From: DATBLE01 sp963719325
GTDB taxonomy: Bacteria; Actinomycetota; Thermoleophilia; Gaiellales; Gaiellaceae
Direction of reading: 5' to 3'
Length of the DNA stretch: 64,000 nucleotides
Assembly: GCA_963719325.1 (NCBI GenBank)
Contig: CAVRBW010000005.1
Span: 1-64,000, forward strand
The notes beneath the pieces are model-generated. The model had not been told where the DNA came from. It worked only from the letters and a program-made list of their open reading frames with translations, and did not search any database. Of the stretch, positions 25,242-36,117 are shown piece after piece. Within the stretch, counting starts at the first letter, position 1, and each line of letters opens with the position of its first letter. The position numbers and the translations under genes were made by a program.

Positions 25242-25956
25242 CTTCGGCGTCGTCGCCGAGATCTACGACGAGGTCCGCCCCGCCGATGCGCAGTGGCGAG
25301 CAGTGTTCGATCTGTTCGTCGACGAGGCTAAGGTCGAAGGCGCCCGGTTGCTCGACGTGGGTTGTGGAACAGGGCGGCTGATCGCGGCCCTCGCCGCACG
25401 AGGCGTCGAGGCATCGGGCGTCGAGGTCTCGCCCGAGATGCTTGCCGTCGCGCGCCGGAAGCTGCCGAGCGCCACGATCCAGGAAGGACGGGCCGAGCGA
25501 CTGCCGTTCGAGAACGAGACCTTCGACCGGGTCGTCTTCTGGCTCGTCGTCCACCTCGTAAGCCGAGCCGCGGCGTTCGCGGAGGCCAACCGGGTGCTCG
25601 CACCGGACGGGCGCCTTGCGATCGTGACCTTCGACCGCGCCCACTTCGGCGGGTACTACCTCCAGGAGTACTTCCCGTCCATTCGAGCGCTCGACGAGCA
25701 GCGATTTCCGGACCGCGAGACCCTGGAGCGCGAGTTGGCTGCGGCAGGGTTCGAGCGGACCCGCGTCGTGCCCTTGCGCCAGGACGCGACCGCCGACCGC
25801 GACTCGGTCCTCCGGCGGGTTCGCGCGCGCCACATCTCGACCCTGCAGCTGGTGAGCGGAGCCGAATACTCGGCCGGCCTCGAGCGTCTCGAGCGGGAGC
25901 TCCCCGAGCTCGTCCGGTACGAGAGTCACTGGCTGCTCGTCTTGGCCGAGCGGTGA
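25219..25956 (+). CDS. Class I SAM-dependent methyltransferase
   Basis: 245 residues. Motif I is LLDVGCGTGRLIAAL (about residues 44-58), the acidic residue at the end of strand 2 is in GVEVSPEMLAVAR, and post-motif sequences RAERLPFENETFDRVVFWLVVHLV and VLAPDGRLAIVTF follow. The overall layout is the UbiE/Methyltransf_11 type. The substrate is unknown. It overlaps the preceding small gene by 23 bases. Confidence 0.85.
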   Translation: MSSPPTPDFGVVAEIYDEVRPADAQWRAVFDLFVDEAKVEGARLLDVGCGTGRLIAALAARGVEASGVEVSPEMLAVARRKLPSATIQEGRAERLPFENETFDRVVFWLVVHLVSRAAAFAEANRVLAPDGRLAIVTFDRAHFGGYYLQEYFPSIRALDEQRFPDRETLERELAAAGFERTRVVPLRQDATADRDSVLRRVRARHISTLQLVSGAEYSAGLERLERELPELVRYESHWLLVLAER

Positions 25957-26060
25957 CGTCCCCGAGTCGGCGAGCTGCGGCGGCTGACGGCAGGGCTGCC
26001 GTTCGTGGGCGCGACGTCGTCCGCGGGACCGGATAGTCTGCGGCGACACCGTTCCTTTAA

Positions 26061-26086
26061 CCCGGTCCCGCGAGGCCGGAAAGGAG
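26061..26086 (+). promoter_or_regulatory. PyrR-binding RNA element overlapping a ribosome site
   Basis: CCGGTCCCGCGAGGCCGG forms a short stem (CCGG/CCGG) with loop TCCCGCGAGG, matching the PyrR recognition pattern UCC-n-G-n-GAGGC. It is followed at once by AAAGGAG, the ribosome site for a leader peptide. As in mycobacterial pyr operons, PyrR bound with UMP should hide this site and reduce translation. The likely -10 is GATAGT or TAGTCT at 26032-26039. Confidence 0.75.
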
Positions 26087-26090
26087 TGAG

Positions 26091-26138
26091 ATGAGCCGGT
26101 CTGCCCGCACGTCCTTCGCGAATCTGCCCACGCCTTGA
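26091..26138 (+). CDS. 15-codon leader peptide before pyrR
   Basis: ATG 26091 is five bases after AAGGAG and opens a frame MSRSARTSFANLPTP that ends in TGA at 26136-26138. The pyrR TTG start (26135) overlaps this stop, so ribosomes finishing the leader could re-initiate on pyrR. I infer that the leader carries the PyrR control over to pyrR and the operon. The peptide shows no pyrimidine-related codon run. Confidence 0.6.
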   Translation: MSRSARTSFANLPTP

Positions 26139-26785
26139 GCGGCGTCGATCTCGCGACTGCGCGCGTCATCCTCGACGGCGACGCGCTTTCGCGGACCCTT
26201 GCACGGATTGCGCACGAGATCGCCGAGCGCAATCCCGAGCTCGATGCCCTTGCGCTCGTCGGTATCCACACCCGGGGCGTTCCGCTCGCGCAGCGCCTCC
26301 GCCGCCTGATCGAGGAGTTCAGCGGCGTCGAGATCGAGCTCGGCACCGTCGACATCACCTTCCACCGCGACGACGTGCACGTGCGCGGCGGCGAACCGCC
26401 GCTGCACCCGCAGCCGCTCCTCCGTGCGACACGGCTCGACTTCCCGCTCGAAGGTCGAACGTGCGTCCTCGTCGACGACGTGCTCTACACCGGCCGCACG
26501 ATCCGGGCGGCGATCGAAGCGCTCTTCGCTTACGGCCGGCCCGCGCGGGTCCAGCTCGCCGTCGTCGCCGACCGCGGTCACCGCGAGCTGCCGATCAGGC
26601 CCGACTACGTCGGCAAGAACCTGCCCACCGCCCGCGGTGAGCGGGTCCAGGTCGAGCTCGTCGAAGTCGACGAGGTCGACCGCGTCCTGCTAATCCCAGG
26701 GGGCGCCGTAGGCGCCCCGGTTTTCCAGCCGGGCGCCGCCGGCTTTGCCGGCGACGCTTCCAGCCCCGAGGAGAGTTCACAGTGA
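26135..26785 (+). CDS. pyrR: PyrR, pyrimidine operon RNA-binding regulator/uracil phosphoribosyltransferase
   Basis: 216 residues. The PRPP-binding loop is CVLVDDVLYTGRTIRAAIEAL, with GIHTRGVPLAQRL and the basic RLDFPLEGR region as in PyrR. It senses UMP and binds the leader RNA. The TTG start (26135) overlaps the leader peptide stop; homology begins within a few residues. Normal PyrR ends near EVDEVDRVLL, but here about 28 extra residues (IPGGAVGAPVFQPGAAGFAGDASSPEESSQ) follow, encoded by palindromic DNA. Its stop overlaps the pyrB GTG (GTGA). Confidence 0.92.
   Translation: MSGVDLATARVILDGDALSRTLARIAHEIAERNPELDALALVGIHTRGVPLAQRLRRLIEEFSGVEIELGTVDITFHRDDVHVRGGEPPLHPQPLLRATRLDFPLEGRTCVLVDDVLYTGRTIRAAIEALFAYGRPARVQLAVVADRGHRELPIRPDYVGKNLPTARGERVQVELVEVDEVDRVLLIPGGAVGAPVFQPGAAGFAGDASSPEESSQ
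26700..26753 (+). terminator. Two hairpins, one with U-tract, inside the 3' end of pyrR
   Basis: GGGGCGCC-GTA-GGCGCCCC (26700-26718) is followed by GGTTTT, the form of an intrinsic terminator. A second hairpin CGCCGGC-TTT-GCCGGCG lies at 26737-26753. Both are in the extra coding tail of pyrR, just before pyrB. They could be an attenuator or a 3' end remnant that has been read into the gene. Confidence 0.45.
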
Positions 26786-27780
26786 CAGACATCCGCCTCG
26801 TGCGGGACGAGCTGCTCCCGCCCTCGGCGCCGCCCCCGAAGCGGCACCTGATCTCGATCGGCGACCTCACGCGCGACGATGTCGAGCGCCTGCTCGCGAC
26901 CGCGCGGAGCTTCGAACAGGCACTCGACCGCGAGATGAAAAAGCTGCCGACCCTCCGCGGTCGGCTGGTCGTGAACATGTTCTTCGAGTCGTCGACGCGC
27001 ACCTCGTCGAGCTTCGAGCTCGCCGCGAAGCGTCTCTCTGCCGACGTGATGTCGATCAAGGGCTCCGGCTCCTCCGTGGACAAGGGCGAGTCCCTCAAGG
27101 ACACCGTTCGCACCCTGGATGCGTACGACCCGGACGTGATCGTGATCCGGCATGCACAGATCGGCGCTCCGAACCTCGTCGCCCGGGCGACGAACGCCCA
27201 CGTGGTCAACGCGGGCGACGGCAAGCACCAGCATCCGACCCAGGCGCTGCTCGACCTCCACACGATCCGCGAGAACGTCGGACCGATCGAGGGCCTGCAC
27301 GTGGCGATCGTCGGCGACGTGCTGCACTCGCGGGTCGCACGGTCAAACATCCAGGCGCTCGCATTGATGGGCGCCCGGGTGACGCTGGTCGGGCCGCCGC
27401 CGCTGATCCCACGCGGGATCGAAGCGATGGGCTGCGAGGTCTCGGTCGACATCGGCACGATCGAAGCAGCCGACGTCGTCTACGTGCTGCGCATGCAGCG
27501 AGAGCGGATGCTCGAGGGTGCGAACTACGTCCCGAGCCTGCGTGAGTACGCGGCCCGGTGGGGGGTGACGCCGGAACGCCTGCGGCCCGGGCAGAAGGTC
27601 ATGCATCCAGGCCCGATGAACCGCGGCGTCGAGATCGATCCGCGCGTTGCGGATTCTCCGGAGTCGTTGATCGAGACGCAGGTCCGCTCGGGGCTCGTGG
27701 TGCGGATGGCGGTCCTCTACGACCTGCTCACACAGGGGCCCGTCGAGGCAACAGCCAGGATCGCCGAGGAGGTGGCGTAA
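26782..27780 (+). CDS. pyrB: Aspartate carbamoyltransferase, catalytic chain
   Basis: 332 residues. The carbamoyl-phosphate loop is ESSTRTSSSFELA (about residues 69-81), and the aspartate/carbamoyl-phosphate sites continue with KGSGSSVDKGESLKDT, HAQIGAPN, GDGKHQHPTQALLDLHTI and HPGPMNRGVE. It joins carbamoyl phosphate to aspartate in step two of UMP synthesis. The GTG is preceded by GAGGAG and overlaps the pyrR stop. No regulatory chain (pyrI) is present, and pyrC follows with no gap, suggesting the PyrB-PyrC type complex seen in some bacteria (inference). Confidence 0.96.
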   Translation: MTDIRLVRDELLPPSAPPPKRHLISIGDLTRDDVERLLATARSFEQALDREMKKLPTLRGRLVVNMFFESSTRTSSSFELAAKRLSADVMSIKGSGSSVDKGESLKDTVRTLDAYDPDVIVIRHAQIGAPNLVARATNAHVVNAGDGKHQHPTQALLDLHTIRENVGPIEGLHVAIVGDVLHSRVARSNIQALALMGARVTLVGPPPLIPRGIEAMGCEVSVDIGTIEAADVVYVLRMQRERMLEGANYVPSLREYAARWGVTPERLRPGQKVMHPGPMNRGVEIDPRVADSPESLIETQVRSGLVVRMAVLYDLLTQGPVEATARIAEEVA

Positions 27781-29082
27781 GTGCTGTACGGCAAGAGCGG
27801 ACGGCAGGACGACCTGGTCGTCCGCAGCGCCCGGGTGATCGATCCGGGCGAGGGGATCGACGCGCTGCTCGACGTCCGCGTCGACGGCGGCGTGATCACG
27901 GACATCGGCCTGAACGTCGACGCGAATGGCCACCGGGTCGTCGAGGGGCGAGGGCTGGTGCTTGCGCCGGCCTTCGTCGATGTCCACGTGCACCTGCGCA
28001 CACCCGGTCGCGAGGACGAAGAAACAATTGCGTCCGGCACGGCGGCGGCCGCGGCCGGCGGGTATTGCGCGATCCTGGCGATGCCGAACACGGATCCGGT
28101 CGTGGATTCGGCCGCGGTGCTCGGCTCGCTGATCGAGACCGCCCGCGACGAGGCGGAGGTCCCGGTCGGCTTCCTCGCCGCGATCACGAAGGGGCAAGAG
28201 GGCCAGGAGCTGGCCGAGATGGCGGAGCTGGCGGAGGCGGGCGCGGCCGGCTTCTCCGACGACGGCCGACCGGTGGCGGCACCGGGCCTGATGAGGCGTG
28301 CGCTCCAGTACCACGCCGTCACCAGCCGCCCCATCGCCGTGCACTGCGAGGAGCCGACGCTGTCGCGCGCCGGGCAGATGCACGAGGGCGAGGTGTCGGC
28401 CGAGCTCGGGTTCGCCGGGTACCCCTCGGTCGCCGAGAGCCTGATGGTCGGCCGGGATCTGGCGCTGGCAGCGTACGAGCACCAGTCGATCCACTTCCTC
28501 CATCTCTCTGCACGAGAGTCGGTCGAGCTCGTCGCGCGTGCCCAGGCCGAGGGCGTGCAGGCGACCGCGGAGGCCACGCCGCACCACCTCGTACTCACCG
28601 ACGACGCCGTGCGCTCGTTGGATGCGAACCTGAAGATGAACCCGCCGTTGCGCGCAGCGACGGACCGCCAGGCGCTGGTGGAAGCCGTGCGTGACGGGAC
28701 GATCTCGGTGATCGCGACCGATCACGCGCCTCACGCGGCTCACGAGAAGGACGTGCCCTTCGAGGAGGCGCCGTTCGGCGTGACCGGGCTCGAGACCGCG
28801 TTCGCCGCGCTCAACACGCACCTCGTCGAGCCCGGGCTCATCCCCCTGCCGACGCTGCTCGAGCGGCTCTCGGCGGGACCCGCACGGGCGTACGGGCTCG
28901 ATGCGCCGCGGATCGCGAAGGGTGCGCCGGCGAACCTCGTGCTGCTCGATCCAGAGGCTTCGTGGCAGGTCGGGGACGGCGGCTTCCGCTCGCGGTCGTC
29001 GAACTCCTGGCTTCTCGGCGAGACCCTGAAGGGCAAGGTACGCCTGACGGTTGCGGCCGGGCGGGTCGCCTACGAGTCGTGA
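27781..29082 (+). CDS. pyrC: Dihydroorotase
   Basis: 433 residues, an amidohydrolase of the class I type. Metal ligands are in DVHVHLRTPGRED (about residues 67-75), with further ligands in AVHCEEP, FLHLSARES and ATDHAPHAAHEK. It closes carbamoyl aspartate to dihydroorotate. The GTG start directly follows the pyrB TAA. The end overlaps carA by four bases (GTGA). All catalytic motifs are present, so this is an active enzyme and not the inactive PyrC-like partner found in some operons. Confidence 0.96.
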   Translation: MLYGKSGRQDDLVVRSARVIDPGEGIDALLDVRVDGGVITDIGLNVDANGHRVVEGRGLVLAPAFVDVHVHLRTPGREDEETIASGTAAAAAGGYCAILAMPNTDPVVDSAAVLGSLIETARDEAEVPVGFLAAITKGQEGQELAEMAELAEAGAAGFSDDGRPVAAPGLMRRALQYHAVTSRPIAVHCEEPTLSRAGQMHEGEVSAELGFAGYPSVAESLMVGRDLALAAYEHQSIHFLHLSARESVELVARAQAEGVQATAEATPHHLVLTDDAVRSLDANLKMNPPLRAATDRQALVEAVRDGTISVIATDHAPHAAHEKDVPFEEAPFGVTGLETAFAALNTHLVEPGLIPLPTLLERLSAGPARAYGLDAPRIAKGAPANLVLLDPEASWQVGDGGFRSRSSNSWLLGETLKGKVRLTVAAGRVAYES

Positions 29083-30099
29083 CGGGCTTCCTCGCGCTCA
29101 CCGACGGCACGATCTTCGCCGGCGAGTCCGTCGGTGCCACCGGATTCGCCTTCGGGGAAGCGGTGTTCGCAACCGCGATGACCGGCTACCAGGAGATCGT
29201 CACGGATCCGAGCTACGCGGAGCAGATCCTCTGCTTCACCGCGCCGATGGTCGGCAACTACGGGGTCGAGGACCGACGGTCCGAATCCAAGCGCGTGCAC
29301 GTGCGCGGTGCGCTCATGCGGGAGGCGCGCGGTCCGGCCTGGACGGACTGGCTGGCGGAGCGAGGGGTGGTCGCCCTGTCCGGCATCGACACGCGGTCGC
29401 TCGTCCTGCACCTGCGCGACGCCGGCGCGATGAGTGCCGGCATCTTCGCCGGCGAGACCGACGAGGACGAGGCGCTCACCGCGGTCCGGTCGCAGCCCTC
29501 GATGGAGGGCCGGGCCCTCGTCGCCGGCGTCTCGACGGACGAGCCGTACGTCCACGAGGCCGAAGGGCGCCTCCAGATCGCCGTCGTCGACTACGGCACG
29601 AAACGGTCGATCCTTCACAGGCTGACCCGCTCGGAGTGCGCGGTCACCGTCTTCCCGCACGACGTCGACGCCGACGAGCTGACGCGGTTCGACGGTGTCG
29701 TCCTCTCGAACGGGCCGGGCGATCCGGACCCGCTCGAGGGCGAGACCGCCGCCGTGCGCGACCTGCTCGGTCAGGTACCGGTGTTCGGGATCTGCCTCGG
29801 GCACCAGCTGCTCGGTCTCGCGACCGACCACGAGACGTTCAAGCTTCCGTTTGGCCACCGCGGCGCGAACCACCCGGTGCTCGAGCGGGCGGACGGCCGC
29901 GTGCTCGTCACCTCACAGAACCACGGCTTCGCGGTGCGGCCGAGCGACGACGTCGAGGCCACCGCGGTCTCGCTCTACGACGGCACCGTCGAGGGCTTCG
30001 ACTTTCCGGATCTGCGTGCCCGGTCGGTGCAATTCCATCCGGAGGCGGGTCCCGGTCCGCACGACGGCTGGCCGCTGCTCGAGACGTGGGTGGAGGAAC

Positions 30100-30116
<17 letters not shown>
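29079..30116 (+). CDS. carA: Carbamoyl-phosphate synthase small (glutaminase) subunit
   Basis: 345 residues. The N-terminal CPSase_sm domain shows GEAVFATAMTGYQEIVTDPSYAEQILCFTAPMVGNYG. The class I glutamine amidotransferase domain has the nucleophile cysteine in FGICLGHQLLG (about C239) and the histidine/glutamate in QFHPEAGPGPHD. It supplies ammonia to CarB. The GTG overlaps the pyrC stop; the reading frame continues 17 bases into carB. Confidence 0.96.
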
Positions 30117-33078
<2,962 letters not shown>

Positions 33079-33860
33079 CGTCGAGGCCGTCGGGCCGTAC
33101 ACGCTCCTTCGGCTCGAGCGCGGCGGGCTCGACGCCGGTATTCCGGGTCAATTCTTCATGCTCGAGGCGCCGGGGAGAATTCTGCCCCGGCCGATGAGCC
33201 TGTGCCTCGCGCCCCGCGGTGAGCTGGCGTTCCTGGTCGACCCGGTTGGTCCGGGCACTCGGGCGCTGTGCTCGGTCCGGGCGGGCGAGGCACTTCACGT
33301 CTTCGGTCCGCTCGGCAACGGCTTTCGGCTCGATGTCGACAGACCCCTGCTCGTTGGGGGCGGGATCGGAATCGCTCCCCTTCCCTACCTGTCGAGCCGG
33401 CTCGAGGGCCCCCGCGCGGTCCTCGGCTTCCGCTCCGAGTGGCACGCCGAGGCCGCCTCGCTCGTGCCCGACGCCGAGGTGGCGATCGAACCCGTGCTGG
33501 TCACCGAGTTGATCGAGCCTGGGTACGACGTGCTCGCCTGCGGTCCGGAGCCGATGCTCGACGCAGTGCGCGCGGCCTGCCCGGACGCGCAGCTCGCGTG
33601 GGAGGCGCCGATGGCCTGCGGCTACGGCGCCTGTTACGGCTGCGCCGTCGAGCTCGACGGGGAGTGGAAGCGCCTCTGCGTCGAAGGACCGGTCCTCGGC
33701 CCCCTCCTTCTTGGCTCATCCTCCGACGACCGCGATCGGGCTTCCGCCGGGCAAGGTGGGTCGGCAGCGCCGACGGGCGGAGCCCGCCGACGCGCCCCGA
33801 GCATGGGCCCGGCTCTGTCCGCGGACGGCCTCGCATCGCCAGGCGCTGGGGCATAAGGCA

Positions 33861-34739
33861 ATGATCCTCAACGCCTCCGGATGCCTCGACGCGCTGACCG
33901 CGCCTGAGACGGCGCGCCAGTTGGACGCCTTCGTCACGAAGACGGTCACGCCGCTTCCCCGCGGAGGCAATCCTCCGGTCCGGATTGCGGAGACCGACGT
34001 CGGCATGCTCAACTCGATCGGGCTCGCGAACCCGGGTCGAGAGATCTTTGTCAAGGAGACGCTGCCACGTCTCCTTGACATCGGGGTACCGATTTGGGTC
34101 TCGGTGGGCGGCTTCTCGGCTACCGACTATGCGGAGATGTGTGGTGCTGTCGACGGGTGCGACGGAGTGGCAGCCGTCGAGTTGAACCTCTCGTGCCCCA
34201 ACGTCGACGAGGCACCGGAGTCGGCTGCCGAGATCGTCGCGGCCTGCCGGGCGGCGACCACGCTCCCCCTGTACGCCAAGCTCTCTCCCGCCAGCTGGGA
34301 CATCGCAGAGGTCGCACGGGCAGTGGCGGCCGCGGGCGCGGATGGGCTCTCGCTCGTCAACACGCTGCGCGGGCTGAAGCTCGACGCGGATCTGCGACCT
34401 GTCCTCGGCACCGTCACCGGAGGGCTCTCGGGTCCGGCGCTGAAGCCGGTCGCGCTCGCCGCCGTCTATGCGTGCTCGCGAGCGACCGCCCTGCCGATCG
34501 TCGGCATGGGCGGCGTGCAGACCGGTCGCGACGCCCTCGAGTTGGTCGCCGTCGGGGCGACCGCAGTTGCGATTGGCACTGTCCTGTTTTCAGACCCGTA
34601 CGCGCCCGGTCGAATTCGCGACGAGCTCGCGGCCGAGCTTGCCGCGCTCGGCCTCGCCTCGGTCGACCAGGCGAGCGGGATCGCCCACGATCGGGCGTTG
34701 CCAGCGAGAAAACACCTCGACCTAGGGTCGAGAGTTTAA
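33861..34739 (+). CDS. pyrD: Dihydroorotate dehydrogenase, class 1B catalytic subunit
   Basis: The FMN barrel is clear: VTKTVTPLPRGGNPPVRIAETDVGMLNSIGLANPG, VELNLSCPN with the class 1 catalytic cysteine, LPLYAKLSP, LSLVNTLRGLKLD and IVGMGGVQTGRDALELVAVGATAVAIGT. I start at ATG 33861 (MILNASGC), 292 residues. This lacks the dozen residues that homologs have before NASG, and the in-frame upstream sequence back to a TTG at 33711 is not recognisable as PyrD. So the true N-terminus is uncertain and may be affected by a frameshift at the pyrK-pyrD junction. Confidence 0.88.
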   Translation: MILNASGCLDALTAPETARQLDAFVTKTVTPLPRGGNPPVRIAETDVGMLNSIGLANPGREIFVKETLPRLLDIGVPIWVSVGGFSATDYAEMCGAVDGCDGVAAVELNLSCPNVDEAPESAAEIVAACRAATTLPLYAKLSPASWDIAEVARAVAAAGADGLSLVNTLRGLKLDADLRPVLGTVTGGLSGPALKPVALAAVYACSRATALPIVGMGGVQTGRDALELVAVGATAVAIGTVLFSDPYAPGRIRDELAAELAALGLASVDQASGIAHDRALPARKHLDLGSRV

Positions 34740-34774
34740 GGAAAGCGCCTGCAAATAGGCCGAATCAAAGGGGT

Positions 34775-34802
34775 TTGACCCGTTCCGGCAAGCTGTTAGA
34801 CT
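34775..34802 (+). promoter_or_regulatory. Promoter of mihF
   Basis: TTGACC (34775-34780) and TAGACT (34797-34802) with a 16-base spacer. The ATG of mihF is nine bases after the -10, so the mRNA should start within a few bases of the start codon. Confidence 0.7.
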
Positions 34803-34811
34803 GGCGCCCCG

Positions 34812-35144
34812 ATGACGACGAAGACCCAGGCCACGGCGCCGGTCCGTTCCCTCGACCAGCGCATGGACGCCCTCGCGCGAGCGAACGACATCCGCGTTCG
34901 GAGGGCCCAGCTGAAGAAGGATTTGAAGCTCGGGAAGGTCCAGATCGAGGAGATTCTCAACGACCCGCCGGAGTACGTCTCGACGGCGAAGGTGTTCGAC
35001 ATGTTGATGGCGGTTCCCAAGTTCGGTCGTGTGAAAGCGGCCCGGTTCTTGAACCAGTGCCGCATCAGCCAGTCGAAGACCGTCGGGGGCCTGTCCGAGC
35101 GTCAGCGCGCCGAGCTGATTGGGCTCTTCCACCGCAACGGCTGA
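34812..35144 (+). CDS. mihF: Actinobacterial integration host factor (mIHF)
   Basis: 110 residues, basic, with the helix-two-turn-helix segment LKLGKVQIEEILNDPP...VFDMLMAVPKFGRVKAARFLNQCRIS that defines mIHF of Mycobacterium and sIHF of Streptomyces. It is a nucleoid protein that bends DNA and is unrelated to proteobacterial IHF. The flanking order mIHF-gmk-rpoZ-coaBC is a common actinobacterial arrangement and is one reason for placing this DNA in that phylum. Its own promoter gives a nearly leaderless transcript. gmk overlaps its end by 26 bases. Confidence 0.93.
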   Translation: MTTKTQATAPVRSLDQRMDALARANDIRVRRAQLKKDLKLGKVQIEEILNDPPEYVSTAKVFDMLMAVPKFGRVKAARFLNQCRISQSKTVGGLSERQRAELIGLFHRNG

Positions 35145-35724
35145 CGGCACGCCCGTCTTCGTGATCACCGGCCCGTCGGGGGCCGGTAAAGGAACGCTGA
35201 TCAGGGCACTGCTCGGAAGCGTTCCCAGGCTCGAGGTTGCGATCTCCGCGACGACTCGCCTGCAGCGCCGCGGCGAGGTGGATGGGCGGGAGTACTGGTT
35301 CCTGAGCGATGCGGAGTTCGTCAGGCGCGTCGATCGCGGCGACTTCCTCGAGCACGTGACCTACGTCTCGGGCAAACGCTACGGGACGCTCCGTTCGGAG
35401 GTCGACCGAATCGCCGACGGCGGTCACGTGCCGGTACTGGAGCTCGAGACTGAGGGTGCCCTCACGGTCAAGGAACAGGTCCCGCGTGCAGTCACGGTCT
35501 TCATCACCGCGCCGATTCCGGAGCTGGAGCGCCGGCTGCGAGAACGGGCGAGCGAGAGTGAGGGCGAGATCGGCGAGCGGATCGGACTTGCGCGGAACCA
35601 ACTCGAGCAGGCCGCCGAGTTCGATCACGTCGTCCTCAACGACGACCTCCAGCGCGCGACGGCCGAGCTGGCTGGAGTCGTCCAGCGGGAGTTGGCCGCT
35701 GCCGGTAGCATGAGCCGGCCGTGA
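35119..35724 (+). CDS. gmk: Guanylate kinase
   Basis: 201 residues. P-loop FVITGPSGAGKGTL (about residues 14-27), GMP-binding region TTRLQRRGEVDGREYWFLSDAEF, and ELETEGALTVKEQVPRAVTVFITAP, where the family usually has LDIDVQGA. It phosphorylates GMP to GDP. The TTG start lies inside mihF; the conserved core begins around residue 12, so a slightly later start is possible. The stop overlaps the rpoZ GTG. Confidence 0.92.
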   Translation: MGSSTATADGTPVFVITGPSGAGKGTLIRALLGSVPRLEVAISATTRLQRRGEVDGREYWFLSDAEFVRRVDRGDFLEHVTYVSGKRYGTLRSEVDRIADGGHVPVLELETEGALTVKEQVPRAVTVFITAPIPELERRLRERASESEGEIGERIGLARNQLEQAAEFDHVVLNDDLQRATAELAGVVQRELAAAGSMSRP

Positions 35725-35948
35725 TTCATCCTCGCATCGACGAACTGCTCGACAACGTTGATTCGCGCTACGCGCTCGTCATCGTCGCGGCAAAGCGAGC
35801 CCGGCAGATCAACAACTACCACCATCAACTCGGTGAGGGCACCTTCGACGAGTTTCCACCGCTCGTCGAGTCGCGCTCGAAGAACTACTTGACCATGTCC
35901 CTCGAGGAAGTCGCCGAGGGCAAGATCAAGTACACGTACCGAGCGTAG
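35721..35948 (+). CDS. rpoZ: RNA polymerase omega subunit
   Basis: 75 residues with the omega pattern: MIHPRIDELLDNVDSRYALVIVAAKRARQINNYHHQL, then EGTFDEFPPLVESRSKNYLTMSLEEVAEGKIKYTY. It sits on the beta' subunit and helps assembly. The GTG overlaps the gmk stop (GTGA). The last 14 bases of the gene, including the stop codon, are duplicated in tandem directly after it. Confidence 0.93.
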   Translation: MIHPRIDELLDNVDSRYALVIVAAKRARQINNYHHQLGEGTFDEFPPLVESRSKNYLTMSLEEVAEGKIKYTYRA

Positions 35949-35965
35949 GGAACCGAGCGTAGGGA
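35938..35965 (+). repeat. 14-bp tandem duplication of the rpoZ 3' end
   Basis: ACCGAGCGTAGGGA occurs twice in a row, so the last codons CGA GCG TAG of rpoZ appear a second time just past the real stop. A small slippage duplication with no visible effect on the protein. Confidence 0.8.
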
Positions 35966-36117
35966 AACCCAGGGTTCCTGACGCGGGTGAACCTCTGGTT
36001 CCCCCGCGAGCCCTTTCCTTCTTCGATGCGCTCGAATAGCCGTTCTGCGGGCTGCGCTCGGGGAGAGCCAGGCTCCGCTCGTCGACGGTGGCGACTTTCC
36101 AGTCACAATTCGGTTTG
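35949..36117. other. Intergenic region rpoZ-coaBC with degenerate repeat
   Basis: After the tandem duplication there are inverted pieces (AACCCAGGGTT, GAACCTCTGGTTC and CCCCCGCGAGCCC) and CGCTCG-rich sequence reminiscent of the palindromic repeat family, but the central hairpin is not intact. I see no clear promoter for coaBC. Confidence 0.35.

Noticed and set aside
25957..26040. Search for a -35 and a terminator-antiterminator pair before pyrR as in Bacillus
   Set aside because: No U-tract hairpin was found upstream of pyrR; the PyrR-type loop overlaps a ribosome site, which fits translational control.
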